A stretch of DNA of 64,000 bases, taken from NCBI RefSeq assembly GCF_030409685.1, contig NZ_JAUFQJ010000007.1:62001-126000 (forward strand), written 5' to 3'. Origin of the DNA: Ferruginibacter paludis (GTDB lineage: Bacteria > Bacteroidota > Bacteroidia > Chitinophagales > Chitinophagaceae). The position numbers and the translations under genes are program-made. A model generated the notes under the pieces. The model was not told the origin of the DNA. It ran no database searches and saw only the letters and a list, made by a program, of their open reading frames with translations. This document shows, piece after piece, positions 9,901 to 17,105 of this stretch (position 1 is its first letter; each line of letters starts with the position of its first letter).

Positions 9901-12900
9901 AGTGGCATATTAAGTGTTGTGTCAAACAATGTGTGTGGTGCAAGCCCTGCCCGTACCTTGCCTGTGACACTTAACTCCCCCATCATCGTAAACACAACCA
10001 ACTATGATTACTCATTTGTTACAGTTGGTTGTAACAGGGTGGATTATTTAGACACCGCCTTTACAAGCAATGATATCGACTATAGCACCGGAGCAAGTAC
10101 GGCCAACGTGTACCAGTTAAAACGTTTGTTTACTGAAATTGCTCACCTGAATCCATTGCCAAAATACCTGATCCTTACGGGTGATATTGTAATGGGATAT
10201 AAAACCCCTTCTACACCTGATACGGCAGAGCTAGCCAAACAATTAACGGCATGGAAATCTATTTATGAAAGTCATCCACTTTCTTCTATGGGTATTCAAC
10301 TGGTTGCCATTCCGGGCAATCATGAAACGCAGGATAAGGCAGCCGGTAAAAAATCATTCCTGTCGGCAGAACAAATTTTCACAAGGGTGATGGCGCCATA
10401 CATCAGGGGCAACAACGGCCCCGGTATTGGCGGACCTGACAGTCTCACAACTGACCAGAGTAAACTGACCTACTCATTTAATTTTAATGGCGATCACTTT
10501 ATTGTATTGAATACAGACCCGGTTGGGAAAGATAACCAGGTGCCGTACAAATGGCTGGCTGGTGATATACAGGCTGCAAGAGCAAACAATGCTCGTCACA
10601 TTTTCGCCTTCGGACACAAGCCTGCCTATTCATCTTCCTTAACACCAAAGGGTGGACTGGATGCAGATGTAACCCTGCCACAAAGGGATAGCCTCTGGAA
10701 ATACCTGGAAGACAATAATTGCGAGGCGATGTTCTCCGCCCACGAACATTTGTGGGACAGCATTCATCCGCACACAGGAAAAACATGGCAGGTAATTGCT
10801 GGCAACGGCGGATCCCGTGTTGAACCGGTTTGGGTTGGAGCAGGCAAACAATACTATGGTTATACCCTGGTGAATTTGTACACAGATAAAAAAGTAAATG
10901 TGATGGGCCTTGGCAGAAACACAGGCCAGTCAACAACCGCAGGCGGAACGCCTTACCCGGTTAATGAAGATGCCAACCCGACAACGGTTAGAAACGATTT
11001 CAATATTTGTTTAACTACAACTTCTACAACAAAAGTTATCGCCTGTGGTAGTTATGTATGGAATAATAACACCTACAATGCGTCGGGTACTTACACTTAT
11101 ACAACTAACAATGCGGCAGGGTGTGATTCAATAGCTACTTTACAGCTTACCGTTAATGCAAGTCCTGTTGTACCACAATTAAGTGCCTTTACAGGCAAAA
11201 CAACTTTTGTTTATAAAGGGCAAACAGCAGTTAATTATACGGTTCCGAATGTTGCTGGTCAAACTTATGCATGGGCATTCAACGGCACAGGTGCAACAAT
11301 CAATGGCACGGGTAACAGCGTTACGGTTGATTATTCTGCAGCAGCAACCAGCGGTAATTTAAGTGTTACTGCAAAAAATGCCTGTAACGATAGTGTATCA
11401 CGCACGCTGGCAATTGCACTCAACACCCCGATCACTGTACCAACAACCAACTATGACTACTCTTTTGTAACGGTAGGTTGTAACAGGGTTGATTATTTAG
11501 ATACCGCCTTTACAAGTAATGATATTGATTACAGCACCGGAGCAAGCACGGCTAACGTGTACCAGTTAAAACGTTTGTTTACTGAAATCGCTCACCTGAA
11601 TCCATTGCCAAAATACCTGATCCTTACGGGTGATATTGTAATGGGTTACAAAACTCCTTCTACACCTGATACGGCAGAACTGGCTAAACAATTAACTGCC
11701 TGGAAAGCCATCTATGAAAGTCATCCTTTGTCTTCCATGGGCATCCAGCTGGTTGCGATTCCAGGCAATCATGAAACGCAGGATAAGGCAGCCGGTAAAA
11801 AATCATTCCTGTCGGCAGAACAAATATTCACAAGAGTGATGGCGCCTTATATCAGGGGCAACAATGGCCCTGGTATTGGCGGACCTGACAGTCTCACAAC
11901 TGACCAAAGTAAACTAACCTATTCATTCAATTTTAACGGCGATCACTTTATAGTCTTAAACACCGACCCGGTTGGGAAAGATAACCAGGTGCCGTACAAA
12001 TGGCTGGCAGCTGATATACAGACAGCAAGAGCAAACAATGCACGGCACATTTTCGCCTTTGGACACAAGCCAGCGTATTCATCTCCGTTAACTCCGAAGG
12101 GTGGACTGGATGCGGATGCAACCCTGCCACAAAGAGACAGCCTCTGGAAATATCTCGAAGACAATAATTGCGAAGCGATGTTCTCAGCCCACGAACATTT
12201 ATGGGACAGCATACATCCGCACACAGGAAAAACATGGCAGGTTATTGCAGGCAACGGCGGCTCACGTGTTGAACCGGTTTGGGTGGGAGCAGGAAAACAA
12301 TACTATGGTTATACCCTGGTGAATTTGTACACAGATAAAAAAGTAAACGTGATGGGCCTTGGCAGAAACACAGGCCAGTCAACAACGGCGGGCGGAACTC
12401 CTTACCCCGTTAATGAAGATGCGAACCCAACAACGGTTAGAAACACTTTCAATATTTGTTTAACTACTAACTCCAGTACCAGCATAACCGCCAACAACAG
12501 TTACACATGGAACGGGGTTACTTATACCGCTTCAGGAACGTACACAAAAACCTTGGTGAATGCAGCAGGATGTGATTCCATCGCCAAATTAATTTTACAG
12601 ATTGTAATGGTGAATCAACCACCGGTTGTTACCATTACCAGTCCGTCAAACAGCAGTACTGTTAATACCAGCAACACCATATTGCTGAACGCAACAGCAA
12701 CGGATGCAGATGGTACCATCACCAAAGTTGAATTCTATAACAACGGCGTTAAGTTTGGAGAAGACAGTACAGCTCCTTACTCATTTACAGGTAATGAAAT
12801 TGAACCCGGTAATTACGTGATCACCGCCAAAGCAACTGATAACAGCGGTGCTTCAACTGTTTCAGATACGGTAAGGGTTACCGTTACAGGATGCAGCGGC

Positions 12901-13701
12901 AGCGGCAGTATTTCAGCAGAAGGATTCACCAACATACCGGGATCGCAGGTGGCTGATCTTATAGCCAGTTCAATGTATCCAAACAATCCGGATGTGACTG
13001 CCTCACTGACTACTTTTGAGTACGGCAATAACCTGGGAGACAATTACGGCGCAAGGGTGAGAGGTTATATTTGTGCACCACAAACAGGTAACTATACCTT
13101 CTATGTTGCGGGTGATGACCAGGCGGGATTGTATTTAAGTACCGATGAAAACCCGGCCAACAAAATACTGATCGCTTACAACGAAACACATGTTAATCCA
13201 AGGGCATGGTATACGTATCCAACGCAAAAATCTGTCACCATCAGACTGGTAAAAGGTGGCAGGTATTACATAGAAACATTGCACAAGGAAGCTACCGGAC
13301 AGGATCATTTATCAGTAGCCTGGAAGTTACCCAACGGAGCATTCGAAGGACCGATTGCAGGAAGCAGGTTGTCTCCATTTATTACAGCCATACCTGCACG
13401 CACCAGTAACTTTGTTGCAGCAATGCAAAGCAGGTCAGTTGCAGCGGATGCTGTTAAGGGGTTAAAAGTTACGGTTCTTCCAAACCCGTCACCAACTGCC
13501 TTTACACTCATCACAAGCAGCAACAGTGAAAAAACACTCTCCATCAATATTACGGATGTACAGGGCAGGGTAGTGGAAAGAAAAGTAAATATAGCAGCCA
13601 ATGGTACAGTGCAAATCGGCAGCAGATTAAGCGCTGGTGTATACTTTGCTGAAGTAATGCAGGGCACAGAAAAACAAATTTTAAAACTGGTTAAAAAGTA
13701 A
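6967..13701 (+). CDS. Giant T9SS-secreted protein: DUF3616 plus two tandem metallophosphoesterase domains
   Basis: 2244 residues with signal peptide MKKIFTLFFTMCAGYCSFAQ. Domains in order: beta-propeller-like N-domain (about 20-345, shared with the protein at 23703); Calx-beta (about 351-460); Ig-like (466-590); DUF3616 (about 592-915; WHTGISDASDAI, DLEAATKS, FLSRPNRDRLFA). Then twice: Ig-like + calcineurin-like phosphoesterase + short cysteine-containing repeat (about 927-1408 and 1410-1890), then Big_9-like (about 1893-1975), PA14-like (about 1980-2135) and a Por-secretion tail (last ~80 residues). Both phosphoesterase copies keep LTGDIV, IPGNHET, FGHKP and SAHEHLW, but the first metal motif is atypical (VGCNRVD instead of DxH). 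It is probably attached to or released from the surface by T9SS, hydrolysing phosphate esters. The substrate is unknown. The two catalytic copies are nearly identical. Confidence 0.85.
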   Translation: MKKIFTLFFTMCAGYCSFAQTSFTPGNLVVVQTSGTVSKASSAITLKEFSTAGTPGISVVLPVTGTTPVQTSGVFGGSEGFLTTSTDNKYLVIGGYATTSVIADITATAASAVPRVVGTIAPSGFYLQRGISNTFYSGNDIRGAVSDGTNYWASGASAANIDGIDYFGSGVQTGIGTAAAPPKAYGLRIFNGQIFYSTQKAALAFTASHLGIFTLGSSPVSNPATITQVIDMGTTIPEDFSFNPSMDICYVAVNLNTAAGGIQKWTKSSNVWSLAYTLGTGVANIGAYGLLVDYSGANPVLYATTFDAAGNRVIKISDTGAGASATTIVPAVSNVFYKGIAFAPVASGTPEVNLTVSTNTASEAGATVITVTANASSAVSGDQTVALGVSGTGITNGDYTLSNTTITIPDGATTGSVTFAVVDDAIFEGTETAVLTMSAPSSGIILGSGTSQNVVIADNDLLNNPPSISMSVSTSNFIDDGVTIPPVSPFKASGVISDPTDPVSIYGIDFTINDAETPAANLTVTATSSNTIVVPNANIVVSGTGATRTVKITATGVGYTSITVSVRDGTDSASYIISYAASVASASTAATLWHTGISDASDAIALDDNYYITGDDELDVLNVYSRSASGLKVASFDFASTLNLPNPGKPEVDLEAATKSVVNVNRVYWLGSMSTGSDFLSRPNRDRLFATTVAGTGTATTFSVLGYGAIKNSLLAWGDAKGYNFTASAADGVDSKTPGGFAAEGMVFGPDSTTMYIGLRAPLVPTANRTKAVIAPILNFETWFNNGAPSGDPTYGSPIELDLGLRGIRDLMRLSNGTYIILAGDPGSASAGAIYKWTGKATDAPVLVNSSVAASLNMEGALPINENGSLSLSKLQVISDGGTVVLYNDGTEAKEFGDLILRKFRSDNLTGLDLNLCQNPQPASFTSKSTFVYKGENAVAYTVPNVSGETYNWSYSGTGATINGTGNSVSVDYGATATSGILSVVSNNVCGASPARTLPVTLNSPIIVNTTNYDYSFVTVGCNRVDYLDTAFTSNDIDYSTGASTANVYQLKRLFTEIAHLNPLPKYLILTGDIVMGYKTPSTPDTAELAKQLTAWKSIYESHPLSSMGIQLVAIPGNHETQDKAAGKKSFLSAEQIFTRVMAPYIRGNNGPGIGGPDSLTTDQSKLTYSFNFNGDHFIVLNTDPVGKDNQVPYKWLAGDIQAARANNARHIFAFGHKPAYSSSLTPKGGLDADVTLPQRDSLWKYLEDNNCEAMFSAHEHLWDSIHPHTGKTWQVIAGNGGSRVEPVWVGAGKQYYGYTLVNLYTDKKVNVMGLGRNTGQSTTAGGTPYPVNEDANPTTVRNDFNICLTTTSTTKVIACGSYVWNNNTYNASGTYTYTTNNAAGCDSIATLQLTVNASPVVPQLSAFTGKTTFVYKGQTAVNYTVPNVAGQTYAWAFNGTGATINGTGNSVTVDYSAAATSGNLSVTAKNACNDSVSRTLAIALNTPITVPTTNYDYSFVTVGCNRVDYLDTAFTSNDIDYSTGASTANVYQLKRLFTEIAHLNPLPKYLILTGDIVMGYKTPSTPDTAELAKQLTAWKAIYESHPLSSMGIQLVAIPGNHETQDKAAGKKSFLSAEQIFTRVMAPYIRGNNGPGIGGPDSLTTDQSKLTYSFNFNGDHFIVLNTDPVGKDNQVPYKWLAADIQTARANNARHIFAFGHKPAYSSPLTPKGGLDADATLPQRDSLWKYLEDNNCEAMFSAHEHLWDSIHPHTGKTWQVIAGNGGSRVEPVWVGAGKQYYGYTLVNLYTDKKVNVMGLGRNTGQSTTAGGTPYPVNEDANPTTVRNTFNICLTTNSSTSITANNSYTWNGVTYTASGTYTKTLVNAAGCDSIAKLILQIVMVNQPPVVTITSPSNSSTVNTSNTILLNATATDADGTITKVEFYNNGVKFGEDSTAPYSFTGNEIEPGNYVITAKATDNSGASTVSDTVRVTVTGCSGSGSISAEGFTNIPGSQVADLIASSMYPNNPDVTASLTTFEYGNNLGDNYGARVRGYICAPQTGNYTFYVAGDDQAGLYLSTDENPANKILIAYNETHVNPRAWYTYPTQKSVTIRLVKGGRYYIETLHKEATGQDHLSVAWKLPNGAFEGPIAGSRLSPFITAIPARTSNFVAAMQSRSVAADAVKGLKVTVLPNPSPTAFTLITSSNSEKTLSINITDVQGRVVERKVNIAANGTVQIGSRLSAGVYFAEVMQGTEKQILKLVKK
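9745..12635 (+). repeat. In-frame tandem duplication, period 1449 bp (Ig-like + phosphoesterase + short repeat)
   Basis: Matching points are offset by exactly 1449 bp (483 codons): TTTATAAAGG at 9761 and 11210, ACTATGA at 10001 and 11450, AATGC at 11110 and 12559. The phosphoesterase part differs by only a few residues (for example WKSIYES/WKAIYES, GDIQAA/ADIQTA). The flanking Ig-like and short repeats have diverged more. This points to a duplication followed by conservation or gene conversion of the catalytic part. Confidence 0.9.
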
Positions 13702-13745
13702 TAATAGCGGGAACAATTATTGCACTTTTCAATCAAACAACCATC

Positions 13746-13777
13746 AGCCGCCTCAATTAATTTGGGGCGGCTTTTTT
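13746..13777 (+). terminator. Rho-independent terminator after the phosphoesterase giant
   Basis: AGCCGCC and GGCGGCT form a 7-bp GC-rich stem around an A/T loop, followed by a run of T. It lies 45 bp after the stop codon at 13701. Confidence 0.8.
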
Positions 13778-13944
13778 ATGTGGATGGGCAAACAAAATTT
13801 AGAATGGCTGTGACGGGATTGTCCTGACTATATTTGAAACTGTATAATATTAATCAATTGGTTTTCGATTGCAAAAATTTCCATTTACTTTCGGCTTATT
13901 ACATATATTTATGTGTTGGTATCCATATTAACAGACCACCCAAA

Positions 13945-14451
13945 ATGACAGAACAAACTACAACCTACATCTACATCGGTACGACACTTATAGCATCGGC
14001 TATTTACTATTTGACATTTCGCTATCAGGCGAAAAAGATTGATATTCTTGAAAAGACCATCAAATCGCAAAGCAGTCTTTTGGACGATATTGAAAAATTT
14101 AGAAAAATGCTTGACGTTGATGAGTTTAAGAAGAACCGTGAACTGCATTTGGAGACCCAAAAACTTGAAATGACCCGATATTTTGAAAAAGAAGCAAAAG
14201 CAATGGGCGAACGCATTACTAAAGCTATGAATGATAATTTCATGGAAGCAAACAAAGACCTGCTTGTAATGGTAGAAGAACTGATACAATTTCCAATACA
14301 TGCGACCCTGCAACAATTTCCTGGCATATCGCAAAAAGGAAACAGAGACATTTTTATTAAACAACATTACCCACATAGTGCTGACAAATTGATTGGTTTT
14401 TGTGATGCAATTATTGGTGGACAATTTCAGCCCAACGGCCCGACTCAATAG
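13945..14451 (+). CDS. Hypothetical membrane-anchored coiled-coil protein
   Basis: 168 residues from the ATG at 13945 (MTEQTTTYIY); the frame is open further to a TTG at 13834, which adds no recognisable signal. One N-terminal hydrophobic segment (about residues 8-24, YIYIGTTLIASAIYYLTF) is followed by a charged heptad-like region (about 25-110) that should form a coiled coil, then a short Pro/Gln-containing tail. I do not recognise a family. It is a short single gene whose stop is followed 35 bp later by repeat copy A, an arrangement also seen for the lipoprotein gene at 20019. Confidence 0.6.
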   Translation: MTEQTTTYIYIGTTLIASAIYYLTFRYQAKKIDILEKTIKSQSSLLDDIEKFRKMLDVDEFKKNRELHLETQKLEMTRYFEKEAKAMGERITKAMNDNFMEANKDLLVMVEELIQFPIHATLQQFPGISQKGNRDIFIKQHYPHSADKLIGFCDAIIGGQFQPNGPTQ

Positions 14452-14485
14452 CAAACTTTTTAAGTTCAACGTCTTGATAATTCAG

Positions 14486-14662
14486 TAGGCGCAGGAGTGC
14501 ATCAGCCGAACGAAATGATAATAGGTGCAGGAATGCGGCAGTAGGTTTGCAGCGCTGCTTTCCTGTGTCAGCATTTTACTAATATCCGGTAATGTACAGT
14601 TGCCGCATGGAAGATCAGTAATAGGAAGGCACGGGAGAGGGCTGCTGCGACAGATGGAAAAA
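14486..14662 (+). repeat. Interspersed ~175-bp repeat, copy A
   Basis: One of three direct copies (A 14486, B 19732, C 20466). Shared blocks include TAGGCGCAGGAGTGCATCAG-type starts, GAAATGATA, GGCAGT.GGTTTTGCAG, TGTCAGCA and CAGATGGAAAAA at the end. Copies A and C align almost without gaps. Copy A follows the stop of the 13945 gene by 35 bp and precedes the end of the LytTR gene, which is on the other strand. Confidence 0.8.
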
Positions 14663-14713
14663 ATTAAAAGTGAACTTAGGCTTTTGCGTAGGAAAAAGTA
14701 GCCCGATAATATT

Positions 14714-15427
14714 TTACAACTCTTTGCGAATAAGTTTTTCCACTGCATCACGAAATGTTTCACCAACAGGTAATTCAATTTCTTTTATAAAAATACTGTT
14801 TTTACGAACCGCTCTTATTTCAGAAATGGCAACTAACCAGGACTTATGAATTCTTATAAATTTATTTTGTGGCAACTCAGGCTCTATTGCTTTTAGACTG
14901 GTTCTTACTATCAAAGGCTTTGTTGTGCTTTTTAAATTTACTTTGATATAATCTCTTAAACCTTCAATCCAAATGATGTCATCAAACATTACTTTTACCT
15001 GGCTATAATCAATATTCAAAAAGAAATATTCTGCGGAAGGTTGCAGCGCATACTGCTGTTTTATCGCTTTAAGTTCCTGAAGCTCTTTGGCCCTGTTACA
15101 GGCTTTAATAAATCTATCCAATGCCACAGGCTTTACCAAATAATCCACAACGGATAAATCATAACTTTCAAGGGCATATTGTTTATATGCAGTAATAAAA
15201 ATTACCAACGGCTTATTTTCAAGACTCCCTATAAACTGTAATCCCGTTAATCCCGGCATTTGAATATCAATGAACACTAAATCAATTTTGTTTTCCTGCA
15301 AGGTTTTCATTGCTTCAAAAGCATCGTTACAGGCAGCTACTAATTTTAAAAAAGGGACTTTGCTGATATTATCCTGCAATAATTTTAAAGCCAGTGGTTC
15401 GTCATCAACGGCAATACAATTTATCAT
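14714..15427 (-). CDS. LytTR-family response regulator
   Basis: 237 residues. The receiver domain (1-120) has acidic pocket residues VDDE at 7-10, phospho-acceptor Asp54 in VFIDIQMPGLTG, a conserved ITAY and a K in VKPV. The C-terminal LytTR DNA-binding domain (about 135-237) contains the SQVKVMFDDIIWIEGLRDY and FIRIHKSWLVA motifs. Its ATG overlaps the stop of the kinase gene by ATGA (15424-15427), so the pair is translationally coupled. It probably controls the linked outer-membrane barrel gene and itself through binding to direct repeats near their promoters. Function of the regulon is unknown. Confidence 0.93.
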   Translation of the reverse strand: MINCIAVDDEPLALKLLQDNISKVPFLKLVAACNDAFEAMKTLQENKIDLVFIDIQMPGLTGLQFIGSLENKPLVIFITAYKQYALESYDLSVVDYLVKPVALDRFIKACNRAKELQELKAIKQQYALQPSAEYFFLNIDYSQVKVMFDDIIWIEGLRDYIKVNLKSTTKPLIVRTSLKAIEPELPQNKFIRIHKSWLVAISEIRAVRKNSIFIKEIELPVGETFRDAVEKLIRKEL

Positions 15428-16464
15428 GATTTAAAAGTTAATTCTAAAGAAACGATAAACCTGTCATTGGTTTTGTTTATTGTAAGAAGATGCCGGTGGC
15501 TATATAATAATTCCAGCCGCCGTTTTACATTGGCCAACCCGATACCGGAAGTTTTGTCTTTAACCGTTTCGGTTTGAATAAATTTGTTTTTAACAATAAA
15601 ACAAAGTTTGTCATGCTCTGCCTTTAGTTCAATTTCTATTGCAGGATTTTGAACTAAACCAGTTCCATGTTTAAAGGCGTTTTCTACAAAAGGTATCAGC
15701 AGCATCGGTTCGATCGTATGCCAGTTCTCTTTTGCATCCAATGAAACATGTAAAATGAGTTTTTCACTGAAACGTTGCCGCTGTAAGTCAATGTAACTTT
15801 GTAAGTTTTCGATTTCGCTTTGCAACAGTACTTTTTCTTCATCAGTTTCGTACAGCATATACTGCATCAAAGATGATAATTTATGAACAGTTGGCTCGAG
15901 TTCATCGCTTTTTAGCCGTGCCAATGCAGCGATATTATTCATGACATTAAATAAAAAGTGCGGACTTATCTGGGAACGCAAAAAAGATAGTTCTGTCTTT
16001 AAATGCTCATTAATTCTTTCATTGGATTCTTGTTGAGATTTTGCCCTGTCGCTGATTGTTTTGTAAGCGATGCTTGCAATTACGGTAAATAGAAAAGTAA
16101 TAATGTTATGTGAAGATGAATTAATGAAACTGAAAGTTTTTCCAGTTATCATCAATTTGAAAAATCCGCCATGAATCAACATAATTAAAGAAAACAGGAT
16201 TACCTGTGTAAAAACAAATAAAATATACTTTCTTTTATAAACAAATGCTGGAACCAGCCTTTCTGTATTAAGGTAAAATAACCCAACCCAAAATATTTTT
16301 GTTACAGTATCTACATAAAGGAAAGTGGTATTCCCATGCAATTCATTTTCTCTACCATCATAATAGGCAGAAGTGAATATGTAAGGTAATAAGAAAATAA
16401 CTGCCCATGCAATAATGTGCAGGAGCAGCGTTTGATTTTTCTTTATTTGCTTAACGCTTTTCAA
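15424..16464 (-). CDS. LytS-type sensor histidine kinase
   Basis: 346 residues. Four hydrophobic segments in the first ~145 residues form a membrane sensor without an evident extracellular domain. A helical linker then leads to the His_kinase domain with the phospho-accepting His169 in SQISPHFLFNVMNN. The ATPase part has the N box (LLIPFVENAFKHG) and a glycine box (SGIGLANVKRRL). It belongs to the LytS/YehU class that partners LytTR regulators, and the downstream regulator overlaps it by 4 bp. It follows the PepSY-like gene by 11 bp, in the operon that starts with the outer-membrane barrel. The stimulus is unknown; a substrate of the barrel is a reasonable guess. Confidence 0.92.
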   Translation of the reverse strand: MKSVKQIKKNQTLLLHIIAWAVIFLLPYIFTSAYYDGRENELHGNTTFLYVDTVTKIFWVGLFYLNTERLVPAFVYKRKYILFVFTQVILFSLIMLIHGGFFKLMITGKTFSFINSSSHNIITFLFTVIASIAYKTISDRAKSQQESNERINEHLKTELSFLRSQISPHFLFNVMNNIAALARLKSDELEPTVHKLSSLMQYMLYETDEEKVLLQSEIENLQSYIDLQRQRFSEKLILHVSLDAKENWHTIEPMLLIPFVENAFKHGTGLVQNPAIEIELKAEHDKLCFIVKNKFIQTETVKDKTSGIGLANVKRRLELLYSHRHLLTINKTNDRFIVSLELTFKS

Positions 16465-16475
16465 ATTTTCAAACT

Positions 16476-17027
16476 TTATAAAAACAATAAAATAATTGAA
16501 GCTGCAATGCCGGCAATGGTCATATAAACGCCCCTGCTGAATAATTTAGTTCCTGGCTTGAACATCCAGAAGGCGGATACAGACATAAACAGCAACAAAA
16601 TACCAAATATTGTGGTAAAATAGTGCGCCAAAGAATGCGCTGAATCTTTACTTCTTATTTTATGCAATTCAGTAAAAGGCATTACCCAGCTGTACCATTC
16701 TTTAGTAGTGTAGGATGCCATACCCGTTGCAGTATTATAATTACCATCTTTGAAATAAACTACCGTTCCTTCTGTTTTCTCTATAACAAGTTCCCTTACT
16801 CTTAACGCATCTTTTAGTTTATCAGCCGCTAGATTTAAATCCAGCTTCTTTGTGTTTACAACATCATGTTTTAGAAAGTCGGTATCCCGGTAAATTTGAA
16901 GAATTCCACTTAAGCTGTAAATAACAACCAGGCCTGCTATAAAAAAGCCAATGTTGTTGTGCAGTAAACGCATATAGTAACGCATGTTTCTGGCTGGCTT
17001 TTTTGTGTTGGTTAATGCTTGTTCCAT
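16476..17027 (-). CDS. PepSY-associated-type membrane protein
   Basis: 183 residues from the ATG at 17027; a GTG two codons upstream (17033) is also possible. An N-terminal helix (MRYYMRLLHNNIGFFIAGLV) with LSGILQIYRD matches the PepSY-associated transmembrane helix type often found with TonB-dependent uptake systems. A soluble middle of about 80 residues (LKDALRVRELVIEKTEGTVV, PepSY-like) and two C-terminal membrane helices follow. It lies between the barrel gene (78 bp upstream) and the histidine kinase (11 bp). Such proteins are thought to act in the inner membrane in metal or siderophore uptake, so this may handle what the barrel imports. Family call moderate. Confidence 0.6.
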   Translation of the reverse strand: MEQALTNTKKPARNMRYYMRLLHNNIGFFIAGLVVIYSLSGILQIYRDTDFLKHDVVNTKKLDLNLAADKLKDALRVRELVIEKTEGTVVYFKDGNYNTATGMASYTTKEWYSWVMPFTELHKIRSKDSAHSLAHYFTTIFGILLLFMSVSAFWMFKPGTKLFSRGVYMTIAGIAASIILLFL

Positions 17028-17105
17028 AATCACTTTGTTTAATTGGTGTTAGTAATAAATAAATTGAATGCAAATGATTTGAATTGTATTTACAAAGAGC
17101 TTTTA

